Notes: generated by a model from the letters alone, not told the origin. Shown: positions 6,245 to 13,945, counted from the first letter of the stretch. The stretch is DNA of 14,870 bases from an uncultured Clostridia bacterium (GCA_934167755.1 CAKPLT010000022.1:1-14870), one strand, 5' to 3'. Numbers and translations: made by a program.

Positions 6245-7336
6245 ATGGGAAGTTTAGTAACAGATTATTTTGTACCAACTTCAGAATTAATAAAAGAAAG
6301 ATTAGAAGTTTATAATATAAGTCAAAAAGAATTAGCTATAAGATTAAATATGAGCGAAAAACATATAAGTGAATTGTTAAACAATAAAGTGTTATTAACT
6401 ATGGATATGGCAGTTGCTTTAGAAAAAGTTATAAATATAGGATATGATGTCTTAATGAACTACGAAATCAAATATAGAGGATATTTGGAAAAGAAAAGGG
6501 AAATAGAAGAATTAGAGAAAGAAGATTTAAACGAAATTTGTTCAAAATTTCAACTTGATTTTATGAGAAAAAAGAAATGGCTAAAATTACAAGATGGTTC
6601 ATCTAAGGCTGAAAAAGTTTATGAGCTATTAAAATTTTTTGGAGTAAAAAAAGTAGAAAATATATTACCAGTATATGCGAATCGAGTTTATGAGTATTCA
6701 TTTAAAGAAGATGGGTATAGTATAGAACCTCTATTAGTATGGATTCGAAAATGTGAAATAGAAGCAAGAAAACAAGATGTTAATGAATATAGTAAAGAAA
6801 AATTTGAAGAAGCACTAAAAGATATAAAAAAGCTTATGGAAAAAGAAGATGTGCATATTTTTTCACAAATAAAAGATATATGTAATAAAAATGGTGTATA
6901 TTTTGTGATGGAAGAAGCTGTACCCAATAGCAAAGTAAGAGGAGCGTTTACTTGGATTGGAAAAAATCCAGTTATTCAAATTAGTTTAAGGTATTGTACA
7001 AATGATCATTTTTGGTTTGCTTTTTTTCATGAAATTGGACACTTGCTTTTACATGCAAAAAAGAGTGAAAATTTTATAGATTATCAACAAAAAGATTTAA
7101 ATATAAAAAAAGAACTAGAAGCTGATGAATATTCGAGAAATACAATATTACCTGATGAGGTATATAAAAATTTTGTAAAACAAGAAATTGAAAATTTAGA
7201 TAGAGAAAAAATAAAAAAATTTGCAAAAGTAAATTCTATTCATCCAGGAATTCTAGTAGGAAGATTACAACATGATGGCTTTTTACCATGGACTAGATAT
7301 AGTGATTTAAAACAACGCTATAAATGGGTTGAATAG
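6245..7336 (+). CDS. higA: HigA-type HTH antitoxin fused to ImmA/IrrE metalloprotease
   Basis: A 363-residue two-part protein. Residues about 12-70 form an XRE-family helix-turn-helix (ISQKELAIRLNMSEKHISEL) like HigA antitoxins, predicted to bind the toxin and the promoter palindrome. After a charged middle region, residues about 185-345 form an ImmA/IrrE zinc protease domain: HEIGH at 262-266 with metal ligands H262 and H266 and catalytic E263, a probable third ligand in ELEADEYS (290-297), and the family's closing HPGILVGRLQHDG (333-345). ImmA/IrrE proteases cleave repressors after a stress signal, so the antitoxin may carry its own release switch. XRE-COG2856 fusions near RelE-like toxins are known. 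The start at 6245 is chosen for GAGGAG at 6233-6238; an in-frame ATG at 6224 lacks a ribosome binding site. Confidence 0.87.
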   Translation: MGSLVTDYFVPTSELIKERLEVYNISQKELAIRLNMSEKHISELLNNKVLLTMDMAVALEKVINIGYDVLMNYEIKYRGYLEKKREIEELEKEDLNEICSKFQLDFMRKKKWLKLQDGSSKAEKVYELLKFFGVKKVENILPVYANRVYEYSFKEDGYSIEPLLVWIRKCEIEARKQDVNEYSKEKFEEALKDIKKLMEKEDVHIFSQIKDICNKNGVYFVMEEAVPNSKVRGAFTWIGKNPVIQISLRYCTNDHFWFAFFHEIGHLLLHAKKSENFIDYQQKDLNIKKELEADEYSRNTILPDEVYKNFVKQEIENLDREKIKKFAKVNSIHPGILVGRLQHDGFLPWTRYSDLKQRYKWVE

Positions 7337-7372
7337 TGAGTGAAATAAAAAATATTTAGGAGGATACTAATT

Positions 7373-7984
7373 ATGATAAAAAATATAATATTTGACTTTG
7401 GAAATGTTCTATTTGAATGGAATCAAGATGAAATTGTAACAAATTATTCTAATAATAAAGAAGAACAAGAAATATTAAAAAATGTAATTTTTAAGTCTGA
7501 TGAATGGTTTAAACTAGATGATGGTTCAATGGAATATCAAGAAATTATTCCATTATTTAAAGAAAAATTACCTAATAATTTAAAAAATAAAGTAGAAGAA
7601 ATAATAAGTACATGGTATACAAAAATGCCAATAAATCAGGAAATTTGCGATTTGATTAAAGAATTGAAGAAAAGAAATTATAAAATATATGCGTTATCAA
7701 ATACACATATACCTGTATATGAATATGTAAAAAAATTAGAAATAGGAAAATATTTTGATGGTTTTTTAATATCGGCAGTAGAAAAGATGATGAAACCTAA
7801 TGAAGAAATATACTATAGATTATTTGAAAAATTTGATTTAGTTCCTCAAGAATGTTTTTTTATCGATGATAGTGAAAAAAATATATTAGTTAGTAGAAAA
7901 TGTGGTATGGAAGGATATATTTTCAATATAAAAGATTTTCAAAAACTAAAAGATAAATTAATAAACGATAATATACTAATATAG
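7373..7984 (+). CDS. HAD-superfamily phosphatase (YihX-like subclass)
   Basis: A 203-residue cytoplasmic hydrolase. Motif I FDFGNVLF gives nucleophile D8, with Gly at position +2 in place of the usual Asp, as in the YihX-like group whose motif is FDLGNV. Motif II is LSNT (S109), motif III lysine K141 in MMKPNEEIY, and motif IV FFIDDSEKN (D165/D166). A helical cap (about 15-85) sits between motifs I and II. YihX acts on glucose-1-phosphate, but the substrate here is not shown by sequence. It has a perfect AGGAGG ribosome binding site (7358-7363) and lies 36 bp behind the antitoxin and 16 bp ahead of the Nudix gene, so it is likely in one operon with both. Confidence 0.85.
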   Translation: MIKNIIFDFGNVLFEWNQDEIVTNYSNNKEEQEILKNVIFKSDEWFKLDDGSMEYQEIIPLFKEKLPNNLKNKVEEIISTWYTKMPINQEICDLIKELKKRNYKIYALSNTHIPVYEYVKKLEIGKYFDGFLISAVEKMMKPNEEIYYRLFEKFDLVPQECFFIDDSEKNILVSRKCGMEGYIFNIKDFQKLKDKLINDNILI

Positions 7985-8000
7985 AGTGGAGAGATTAATC

Positions 8001-8756
8001 ATGGTAAAAAATATTGAAAAAACAATTACAAAAATAGAAATTAAAGATGAACAACTTGAATTACCAGAAGAAATAAAAAGAAAAATAGATGATTTTTGGA
8101 AACAATGTGAATCTGAAAATTCAAATTTATGGAATGGAGAATTAATGTGTGTAGAAAAATGCACAAGAGAAGGTAATCAAATATTAATTACTTGCAAGAA
8201 AACAAATTATGCACATTATTTATATGATGAGAGAATAGGATTACCTAAAGAATATGCTTGTAGTAGTTTAGTTGGTGGATGTTTATTAGAAACCAATGAT
8301 AATTATTATATTGTAGGAGAGTTAGCTGATAATACTTCTTTTCCACATTGTATGCAAATATCAGGAGGAAGTGCAGATAATGATGACATAAAAGATGGGA
8401 AAATAGATATATTTAGTACTATAATAAGAGAATGCCAAGAGGAACTAAATATTAATTTACAAGATAAAAGACAAGTAAAGAAATTTGAAATAGAATATAT
8501 AAGTTTACCAAGTGAAGCGGTTCATACATACATATTATTTGCAAAAGGTGAACTAAATATGAGTAAATCTCAAATGCAAGAATATTATGAAAATTATTTA
8601 AAATATTTAAAAGATAATAATTTAGAAGTAGAATTTGGTAAAATTCATTTTATAAAAAAAGGGAGAATATTAGAAGAATTAAATAAATTTAATAATCCTA
8701 AAAGAGAGTACTTAAAAAGTTTACTAGAAATTGATAGCAAAGAAATAGAACAATAA
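8001..8756 (+). CDS. Nudix hydrolase with N-terminal extension (possibly NUDT22-like)
   Basis: A 251-residue protein. The Nudix box is at about 122-151: a GG start, an unusually long acidic loop (SADNDDIKDGK) and the catalytic helix RECQEELNI (143-151), which keeps the metal-binding glutamates. The spacing from Gly to Arg is longer than in the standard box. Residues 1-115 form an extension with FWKQCESENSNLWNG and a TNYAHYLYDER stretch. This layout and the long loop recall eukaryotic NUDT22 (a UDP-glucose hydrolase), from memory only. It probably cleaves a nucleoside diphosphate linked to another group; the substrate is unknown. The ATG at 8001 follows GGAGAG (7988-7993); the upstream in-frame GTG at 7986 overlaps this site. 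Likely last gene of the toxin-antitoxin operon. Confidence 0.82.
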   Translation: MVKNIEKTITKIEIKDEQLELPEEIKRKIDDFWKQCESENSNLWNGELMCVEKCTREGNQILITCKKTNYAHYLYDERIGLPKEYACSSLVGGCLLETNDNYYIVGELADNTSFPHCMQISGGSADNDDIKDGKIDIFSTIIRECQEELNINLQDKRQVKKFEIEYISLPSEAVHTYILFAKGELNMSKSQMQEYYENYLKYLKDNNLEVEFGKIHFIKKGRILEELNKFNNPKREYLKSLLEIDSKEIEQ

Positions 8757-8778
8757 AATTTTCCAAAAATGGAATTTG

Positions 8779-8810
8779 TTAACATAGAGTTCACAAAGAG
8801 GGAGTATAAT
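8779..8810 (+). promoter_or_regulatory. OmpR-type direct-repeat operator and promoter of the MMPL gene
   Basis: TTAACA (8779-8784), five bases TAGAG, TTCACA (8790-8795), then 9 bp to TATAAT (8805-8810). The element matches the one before the response regulator in hexamers, spacer sequence (TAGAA against TAGAG) and distance to the -10. No proper -35 box is present, which again suggests an activator-dependent promoter. The leader would be about 60 bases. Confidence 0.62.
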
Positions 8811-8821
8811 ATATAATTGTA

Positions 8822-8860
8822 AAGAGGCAAAGAGATTTGCTTCTTGTTTAATGTAACAAG
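8822..8860 (+). promoter_or_regulatory. Overlapping hairpins in the MMPL 5' leader
   Basis: AAGAGGCAAA (8822-8831) and TTTGCTTCTT (8836-8845) form a 10-pair stem with one G-U and a GAGA tetraloop. CTTGTT (8843-8848) and AACAAG (8855-8860) form a second perfect 6-pair stem that shares 8843-8845 with the first and touches the GGAAGGTGA ribosome binding site. The two are mutually exclusive in full form. A regulatory role is possible but unproven. Confidence 0.4.
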
Positions 8861-8875
8861 GAAGGTGATTATTAG

Positions 8876-11800
8876 ATGAAGAAAATTTCAAATTTTATTG
8901 TAGAAAAGAGAAATTTTATTATTCCAATATTTATTATACTCGCAATTATATGTGTATTCACATCACAAAAAGTAAAAATAAACAAAGACATAACAGAATA
9001 TTTACCTAGTGATTCTGAAACTAGAATTGGATTAGATAAAATGGACGAAGAATTCTCAGATGTTAATACAACAAGTTCATTTAGTATAATGTTCAAAGGA
9101 TTAACTGATGACGAAAAACAAACAATTTTAAAAGAACTAGAAGAAACAGAAAATGTTGATTCAGTTGACCATGATGACAGTGAAGATTACAACAAAGGAG
9201 ATTATACATTATATACTGTTAATGTAAATGATAAAAGTGATTCAGAAACAGCTAAAAATGTATATGAAGGTATAGAAGAAAAGTATAAAGATTATGACAT
9301 TGAAACAGATGGTGACATTGCAGACGAAAATGAAGTTGTACTACCAACATGGATATTAGTAGTTGCAATATCTGGGGTAATAATTATATTACTATTTATG
9401 TGTGAATCATATATTGAGCCATTTTTATTCTTATTTTCAATATTAATAGCAATTTTATTAAATAATGGAACAAATATCATATTTGACAGTGTATCAAATA
9501 TTACAAGTTCTATATCTGCAATATTACAATTAGCATTATCAATGGATTATTCAATAATGTTAATGAATAGATTCAGACAAGAAAAAGAAAATGAGCCAGA
9601 TATTAAAAAAGCAATGAAAAGTGCTTTAAGTAATAGTATTCAATCAATATCAAGCAGTTCAATAACAACTATAGTTGGATTAATCTGTTTAGTATTTATG
9701 AGTTTTACTATTGGTAAAGATTTAGGATTAGTACTTGCAAAAGGTGTATTATTTAGCTTATTAAGTATATTCTGTGTATTACCAGGTTTAATTTTAAAAT
9801 TTGATAAAATCATATCAAAAACTAAGAAGAAAAGTCCTAGTATAAAACTCGACTTGCTAGGAAAATTTAGTAATAAAGCAAGATATCCTTTAACAATAGG
9901 ATTTGTGGTAGTATTTATAGCAAGCTTTTTCTTAAAAGGAAATCTAGATATTGCATATACAAGTTCAGATAATGATGAAGTTGGAAAAGTATTTGGTAAA
10001 AATAATCAAATAGCAATAATTTATAATACAGCTGATGAAGAAAAAGTTGCAAAACATTTAAATGAAATCAAAGAAAATGATAATGTAGATCAAGTACTAG
10101 GATATTCAAATACAATTAATGAAAAATTAAAATATGATGAAATGATACCAAAACTAAATGATTTAGGTTCAGATACAGATGTAGAAAATTATCTTTTAAA
10201 AGTTATATATTACAAATATTATAACCCAAATGAAGGTAATAAAATGACATTTAATGAATTTGTAAATTTTGTTCAAAATGATGTTTTAAAACAAGATGAC
10301 ATGAAAGATAAAATTGATGAGCCAACAAAGAATAATATAGATAGATTAAAGAATTTTACAACAGAAGAAAATATAAATAAATTAAGAACCGCTTCTGATA
10401 TAGCTAGTATATTAGAGATTGATGAATCAGATGTAAAAGATATATTTACATATTATAACTCTAAAAATAATAATTTAAAACTATCTATAAACGAATTTAT
10501 AAACTTTATGAACACACAAGTGCTTACAGATGAAAAATATGCATCTGAAGTAGATAGCCAAACAAGAGCAGATTTAAATAAATTATCAAAATATATATCA
10601 AAAGACACTATAAACAAAAAGATGACATCAACTGAAATGGCAAAATTATTTGATATGAGTGAAAAACAAACATCTGATTTATATAAATATTATGTATTAT
10701 GTGGCAACATAGATACTAAAATGAGCATAAATGAATTTACTAATTTTGTATTAAATGATGTTTTAAACAGTGAATATGCAAGTGACTTTGATAATGAGAC
10801 AATAACAAACATCAAATTATTAAATGCTTATAGTAATATAAATACAATTAATAAAGAAATGACATCAAGTGAACTTTCAAATTTATTTGGATTAGATGAA
10901 TCATCAGTAATAAAATTATTGTATTTAAAATATTCTGCACAAGATAGTGAAACTAAAATGAGTATATCAGATTTTATAAATCAAGTTAATACAATAAATA
11001 GTACAACAGATTATTTAAAATCTTATGACTTATCAGCATTACAAAATGTATCATTCTTTGCAAAAAATGAAAACAATATAAATAGTACAAAACTACCAAA
11101 AGCAAATTTAGCACAAATATTTGATACAATAAGACCTAATTTAGTAGAAACAATTTATTATATTGGAGGCTTACCTGATTCATATATGATGACACCACAA
11201 GAATTTGTTAATATGATAATGCAAATTGCAAACACATCAACAGAAGGTGGTCAAGATTCAGGAGTATTTAGTTTAGATGAAACAACAACAAATAATCTAA
11301 AACTATTGAAATTAATAATTGATGATACATGTGCAGAAAACAAAACTTTATATACATCTACACAGATTTCAAATATTTTAGGATTACCTGCACAACAAGT
11401 TAATCAATTATATAATTTAATAGATATGTTAAGTGGAAATACATCAAATTGGAAATCAACACCATATGAATTTGTAAATATCATTTTAAACAATATTAAT
11501 AATGCAGAAGTATCAAGCAGTATAGATGAACAAACAAAAGCAAAATTAGTATTATTAAATCAAGTTATGACAAGTACTATAAATAATACAACTTATACAT
11601 ATTCAGAACTTGCCACATTAATTAATAGTGATGAAACAAATCTAAAAAGTGTGTATATGCTTTACACAACTAAAAATAATACAATAAGTTTAACACCTTT
11701 AGAATTTGTAAACTTTATACTAAATCATCAAAATGATGGGGCATTGAAAAATCAGTTATCAGCTGATACAATTTCAGAATTAAATTTAGTTAAAACTGTA

Positions 11801-13006
11801 ATGAAAGATGTATTAAACAATAAGAAATATACATATCAAGAACTTGGAAATTTATTAGGAACAAATAACGAAAAATTAAAACTATTATATGGTTTATATG
11901 TATCTAAAAATGTAAACACAAATCAAACAATGCCAGTAAATAATTTTGTAGAATTTTTATTAAGTGATGTTATGCAAAATCCTGATTATTCTGATAAATT
12001 TGATGCAAATACAAAAGATAAATTGCAAACAGTTAATGGCGTTATGAAAGCATCTTTAGAAAATAAAAAATATTCTGCAACAGAAATATATGGAGTATTA
12101 TGCAATTTATCTGATACAGAATTAGATGAAAAACTAATTGAATTAGTATATATGTATTTTGGAAGCAGTTATGATTTCGATAATAATTGGACATTAACAG
12201 TAGAACAGTTTGTAGAATTTTTAAATAATGACATTTTAAAAGATGATAGATTTACAGATTTTATTGATGATAAAATGAGAAATGAAATAACAGATAGCAA
12301 AGAAACTATTACAGATGCAAAGAAATTATTAGTAAGTGACAAATATTCAAGAATTGTTATAAATACAAGTTTTGAACCAGAAACAGATAATACTTTTGAA
12401 TATATTCAAAAATTACAAGATACATTTAATGCAGAAGGTATAGAATTTAATATAATAGGTGATTCGCCAATGGCTTATGAAATGAGCAAAACATTTGGTA
12501 CTGAATTTGATAAGATTTCTGCATTAACAATAATTGCAATATATATAGTTGTAATGATTACATTTAAAGACTTTTTAGCACCAATCATATTAGTTGGAGT
12601 TATACAATGTGCTGTATACATGACAATGGGCATATTATCACTTTCAGGAGGTTCTGTATACTTTATAGCATTACTAATAGTTCAAAGTATATTAATGGGT
12701 TCTACAATAGATTATGGAATTTTATATACATCTTATTATTTAGAGTTTAGACAAACAAAAAGTAGAAAAGAATCTTTAATTGAAGCATATAATCATTCTA
12801 TTCATACAATACTTACATCAGGCTCTATTTTAGTAATAGTTACATTTATAGTTGGTATGTTTGCAACAGCTATTACAGCTAAAATTTGTATTACTTTGTG
12901 TAAAGGAACATTATGTTCTATTATATTGATAATGTTATTCTTACCTGCAATACTTGCTACATTTGATAAATTTATTGTTAAAAAGAAAAAGATTTTTAAT
13001 AAATAG
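8876..13006 (+). CDS. Giant MMPL/RND-family transporter with a repeat-filled second extracellular loop
   Basis: A 1376-residue membrane protein of the MMPL group, proton-driven exporters of lipids and other large molecules. TM1 is at about 12-30, loop 1 at 31-156, TM2-6 at about 157-308, TM7 at about 338-354, loop 2 at 355-1214 and TM8-12 at about 1215-1368. The paired Asp-Tyr motifs of the MMPL proton relay are both present: LSMDYSIML (D224) and STIDYGILY (D1279). Without residues about 412-1156 the protein would be close to 630 residues, near the size of simple MMPL proteins. That block is a tandem array of degenerate repeats of about 80 residues, inserted between two porter-domain strands. 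A strong AAGGAAGGTG ribosome binding site precedes the ATG. It is likely transcribed alone from an operator-bearing promoter to a strong terminator. The cargo is unknown. Confidence 0.9.
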   Translation: MKKISNFIVEKRNFIIPIFIILAIICVFTSQKVKINKDITEYLPSDSETRIGLDKMDEEFSDVNTTSSFSIMFKGLTDDEKQTILKELEETENVDSVDHDDSEDYNKGDYTLYTVNVNDKSDSETAKNVYEGIEEKYKDYDIETDGDIADENEVVLPTWILVVAISGVIIILLFMCESYIEPFLFLFSILIAILLNNGTNIIFDSVSNITSSISAILQLALSMDYSIMLMNRFRQEKENEPDIKKAMKSALSNSIQSISSSSITTIVGLICLVFMSFTIGKDLGLVLAKGVLFSLLSIFCVLPGLILKFDKIISKTKKKSPSIKLDLLGKFSNKARYPLTIGFVVVFIASFFLKGNLDIAYTSSDNDEVGKVFGKNNQIAIIYNTADEEKVAKHLNEIKENDNVDQVLGYSNTINEKLKYDEMIPKLNDLGSDTDVENYLLKVIYYKYYNPNEGNKMTFNEFVNFVQNDVLKQDDMKDKIDEPTKNNIDRLKNFTTEENINKLRTASDIASILEIDESDVKDIFTYYNSKNNNLKLSINEFINFMNTQVLTDEKYASEVDSQTRADLNKLSKYISKDTINKKMTSTEMAKLFDMSEKQTSDLYKYYVLCGNIDTKMSINEFTNFVLNDVLNSEYASDFDNETITNIKLLNAYSNINTINKEMTSSELSNLFGLDESSVIKLLYLKYSAQDSETKMSISDFINQVNTINSTTDYLKSYDLSALQNVSFFAKNENNINSTKLPKANLAQIFDTIRPNLVETIYYIGGLPDSYMMTPQEFVNMIMQIANTSTEGGQDSGVFSLDETTTNNLKLLKLIIDDTCAENKTLYTSTQISNILGLPAQQVNQLYNLIDMLSGNTSNWKSTPYEFVNIILNNINNAEVSSSIDEQTKAKLVLLNQVMTSTINNTTYTYSELATLINSDETNLKSVYMLYTTKNNTISLTPLEFVNFILNHQNDGALKNQLSADTISELNLVKTVMKDVLNNKKYTYQELGNLLGTNNEKLKLLYGLYVSKNVNTNQTMPVNNFVEFLLSDVMQNPDYSDKFDANTKDKLQTVNGVMKASLENKKYSATEIYGVLCNLSDTELDEKLIELVYMYFGSSYDFDNNWTLTVEQFVEFLNNDILKDDRFTDFIDDKMRNEITDSKETITDAKKLLVSDKYSRIVINTSFEPETDNTFEYIQKLQDTFNAEGIEFNIIGDSPMAYEMSKTFGTEFDKISALTIIAIYIVVMITFKDFLAPIILVGVIQCAVYMTMGILSLSGGSVYFIALLIVQSILMGSTIDYGILYTSYYLEFRQTKSRKESLIEAYNHSIHTILTSGSILVIVTFIVGMFATAITAKICITLCKGTLCSIILIMLFLPAILATFDKFIVKKKKIFNK
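10187..12325 (+). repeat. Eight and a half degenerate ~80-residue protein repeats within the MMPL loop
   Basis: Residue boundaries read by eye: 438-520, 521-600, 601-678, 679-757, 758-842, 843-923, 924-1001, 1002-1087 and a partial 1088-1150. Each unit starts with an L-Y-x-x-Y-like helix and a short N/D/S/K-rich turn. Then come a motif like KMSINEFTNFVLNDVL and a D-x-x-T-x-x-x-L-x-x-L helix, and a second half like NKKMTSTELAxLFGLDExxV ends the unit. Similarity is clear at protein level but not at DNA level, so the duplication is old. Unit 4 and unit 9 fit least well. Confidence 0.8.
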
Positions 13007-13015
13007 AATCCTTAT

Positions 13016-13043
13016 AAAAAGAGAGCGCTTTTGCTCTCTTTTT
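13016..13043. terminator. Intrinsic terminator of the MMPL gene
   Basis: AAAAAGAGAGC (13016-13026) and GCTCTCTTTTT (13033-13043) form a perfect 11-bp stem around a 6-base loop, ending in a T run. It lies 10 bp after the stop codon and, being symmetrical, could work in both directions. Confidence 0.88.
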
Positions 13044-13075
13044 GGCGTATATGCACAAAAACAACCCATATTGAA

Positions 13076-13081
13076 TATAAT
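13076..13081 (+). promoter_or_regulatory. Possible -10 box for the small acidic ORF and lysin
   Basis: TATAAT lies 21 bp before the ATG at 13103, after a strong terminator, so a promoter is expected here. No convincing -35 hexamer is found at the right distance (the 17-bp position reads GCACAA), and the OmpR-type direct repeat is absent. It may use a regulator or another sigma factor. Confidence 0.35.
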
Positions 13082-13102
13082 GAAAATAAGGGGGAGTACA
13101 TC

Positions 13103-13201
13103 ATGGATGAAGAAGAAATATTAATTGAAAATACTGAATTAGTTGAATATACAGATGAAAGTATAGATGATATATTAGAAATGGAAGGAGTTGAAAAATA
13201 A
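13103..13201 (+). CDS. Small acidic 32-residue protein coupled to the M23 gene
   Basis: ATG at 13103 with a GGGGGAG ribosome binding site (13090-13096). The 32-codon product begins MDEEEILIENTELVEY and ends in EMEGVEK, with about 15 acidic residues and one basic residue (its C-terminal Lys), no cysteine and no hydrophobic membrane segment. Its TAA (13199-13201) overlaps the ATG of the M23 gene as TAATG, a clear sign of translational coupling, and AAGGAG within its own end serves as the ribosome binding site for that gene. Not recognised as any known family. It might be a partner or inhibitor of the basic peptidase downstream, or only a translational leader. Confidence 0.6.
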   Translation: MDEEEILIENTELVEYTDESIDDILEMEGVEK

Positions 13202-13875
13202 TGGCAACCAAAATATGTTTTACAGGAGATTTTAAGGTAACTTGTGAATATGGTAGGAGCGGAACAGCTTGGAAATCTGGATATCATCAAGGGATAGATT
13301 TAGTTGGAATTACAAGTCAAAAAGTATATTCAATATGTAATGGAATTGTTGAGCGTGCTGGGTATGACAAAGGCGGATTTGGAAATTATGTAAGAATAAA
13401 AGAAGATGGTACAGAAAATAGAATTTATTTAGCTCATTTAAACAAGATTTATGTTAAAATAGGGCAAAGAGTATCATATACAACAGTTGTTGGATTAATG
13501 GGAAGTACAGGTAATGCTACAGGACCTCATACACATGTTGAAATTAGAAGATTTAATAATGGTGTGGCAATAAGCAAACTAAATCCTGCAAGTTATATGG
13601 GAATACCAAATAAAGTTGGCAAATATAATAGTAATAATTATCAAATAAATATAGTACAAAAGCCAACCCAAACAAAAGTTTTAAGGACTTTAGCAAGAAA
13701 TACTAATTTAAGAAGTGAACCTAATACAAAGTCAAATGCAACATTATATTTAGCTAATACAACTTTGTATGTCCTAAGTTCTTCTGTTTTTCAATCTGAT
13801 GGATATACTTGGGATAAAGTGCGTATCAGAACAAATGGTCAAGAAGGATATATGATAAATAGTAATTATAAATAA
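13201..13875 (+). CDS. M23-family peptidoglycan endopeptidase with C-terminal SH3 domain, lysin-like
   Basis: A 224-residue cell-wall hydrolase. The M23/LytM domain (about 8-135) has all zinc and catalytic residues: H29 and D33 in YHQGIDLVG, H79 in YLAHL, and H110 and H112 in GPHTHVEIR. A linker of about 25 residues leads to a bacterial SH3 domain (about 158-221, with TNLRSEPNTKSNATLYL and GYTWDKVRI), expected to bind the wall. It would cut peptide cross-links in peptidoglycan. There is no signal peptide or membrane helix at the N terminus, unlike most cellular M23 enzymes. This fits a phage- or bacteriocin-type endolysin needing a holin or another release route, but no holin or other phage gene is visible. 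Start shared with the stop of the acidic small ORF. Confidence 0.88.
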   Translation: MATKICFTGDFKVTCEYGRSGTAWKSGYHQGIDLVGITSQKVYSICNGIVERAGYDKGGFGNYVRIKEDGTENRIYLAHLNKIYVKIGQRVSYTTVVGLMGSTGNATGPHTHVEIRRFNNGVAISKLNPASYMGIPNKVGKYNSNNYQINIVQKPTQTKVLRTLARNTNLRSEPNTKSNATLYLANTTLYVLSSSVFQSDGYTWDKVRIRTNGQEGYMINSNYK

Positions 13876-13884
13876 TATATAAAA

Positions 13885-13945
13885 AATAAGAAAAATTAAA
13901 ATTTTTCTTTCTTATTCGCTTTAGCGTGTTGAGCCAAAAAGCGAA
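13885..13945. other. AT-rich hairpin and overlapping inverted repeat after the lysin gene
   Basis: AATAAGAAAAATT (13885-13897) pairs with the T-rich stretch ending at 13916, with a small bulge, 10 bp after the M23 stop. This may be a weak terminator, but it is almost all A-T. TTCGCTTT (13915-13922) and AAAGCGAA (13938-13945) form a second, perfect 8-bp inverted repeat. From 13946 to 14060 no gene, only short frames, is seen; TATAAT at 13981-13986 lacks a -35 partner. Confidence 0.35.

Noticed and set aside
8757..8778. Terminator after the Nudix gene (TTCCA-aaaa-TGGAA)
   Set aside because: Only five solid pairs and no following T run; too weak to call.
10187..12325. CRISPR array or DNA-level tandem repeat in the MMPL region
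   Set aside because: The repetition exists only at protein level, units vary in length and no identical DNA repeats with spacers occur.
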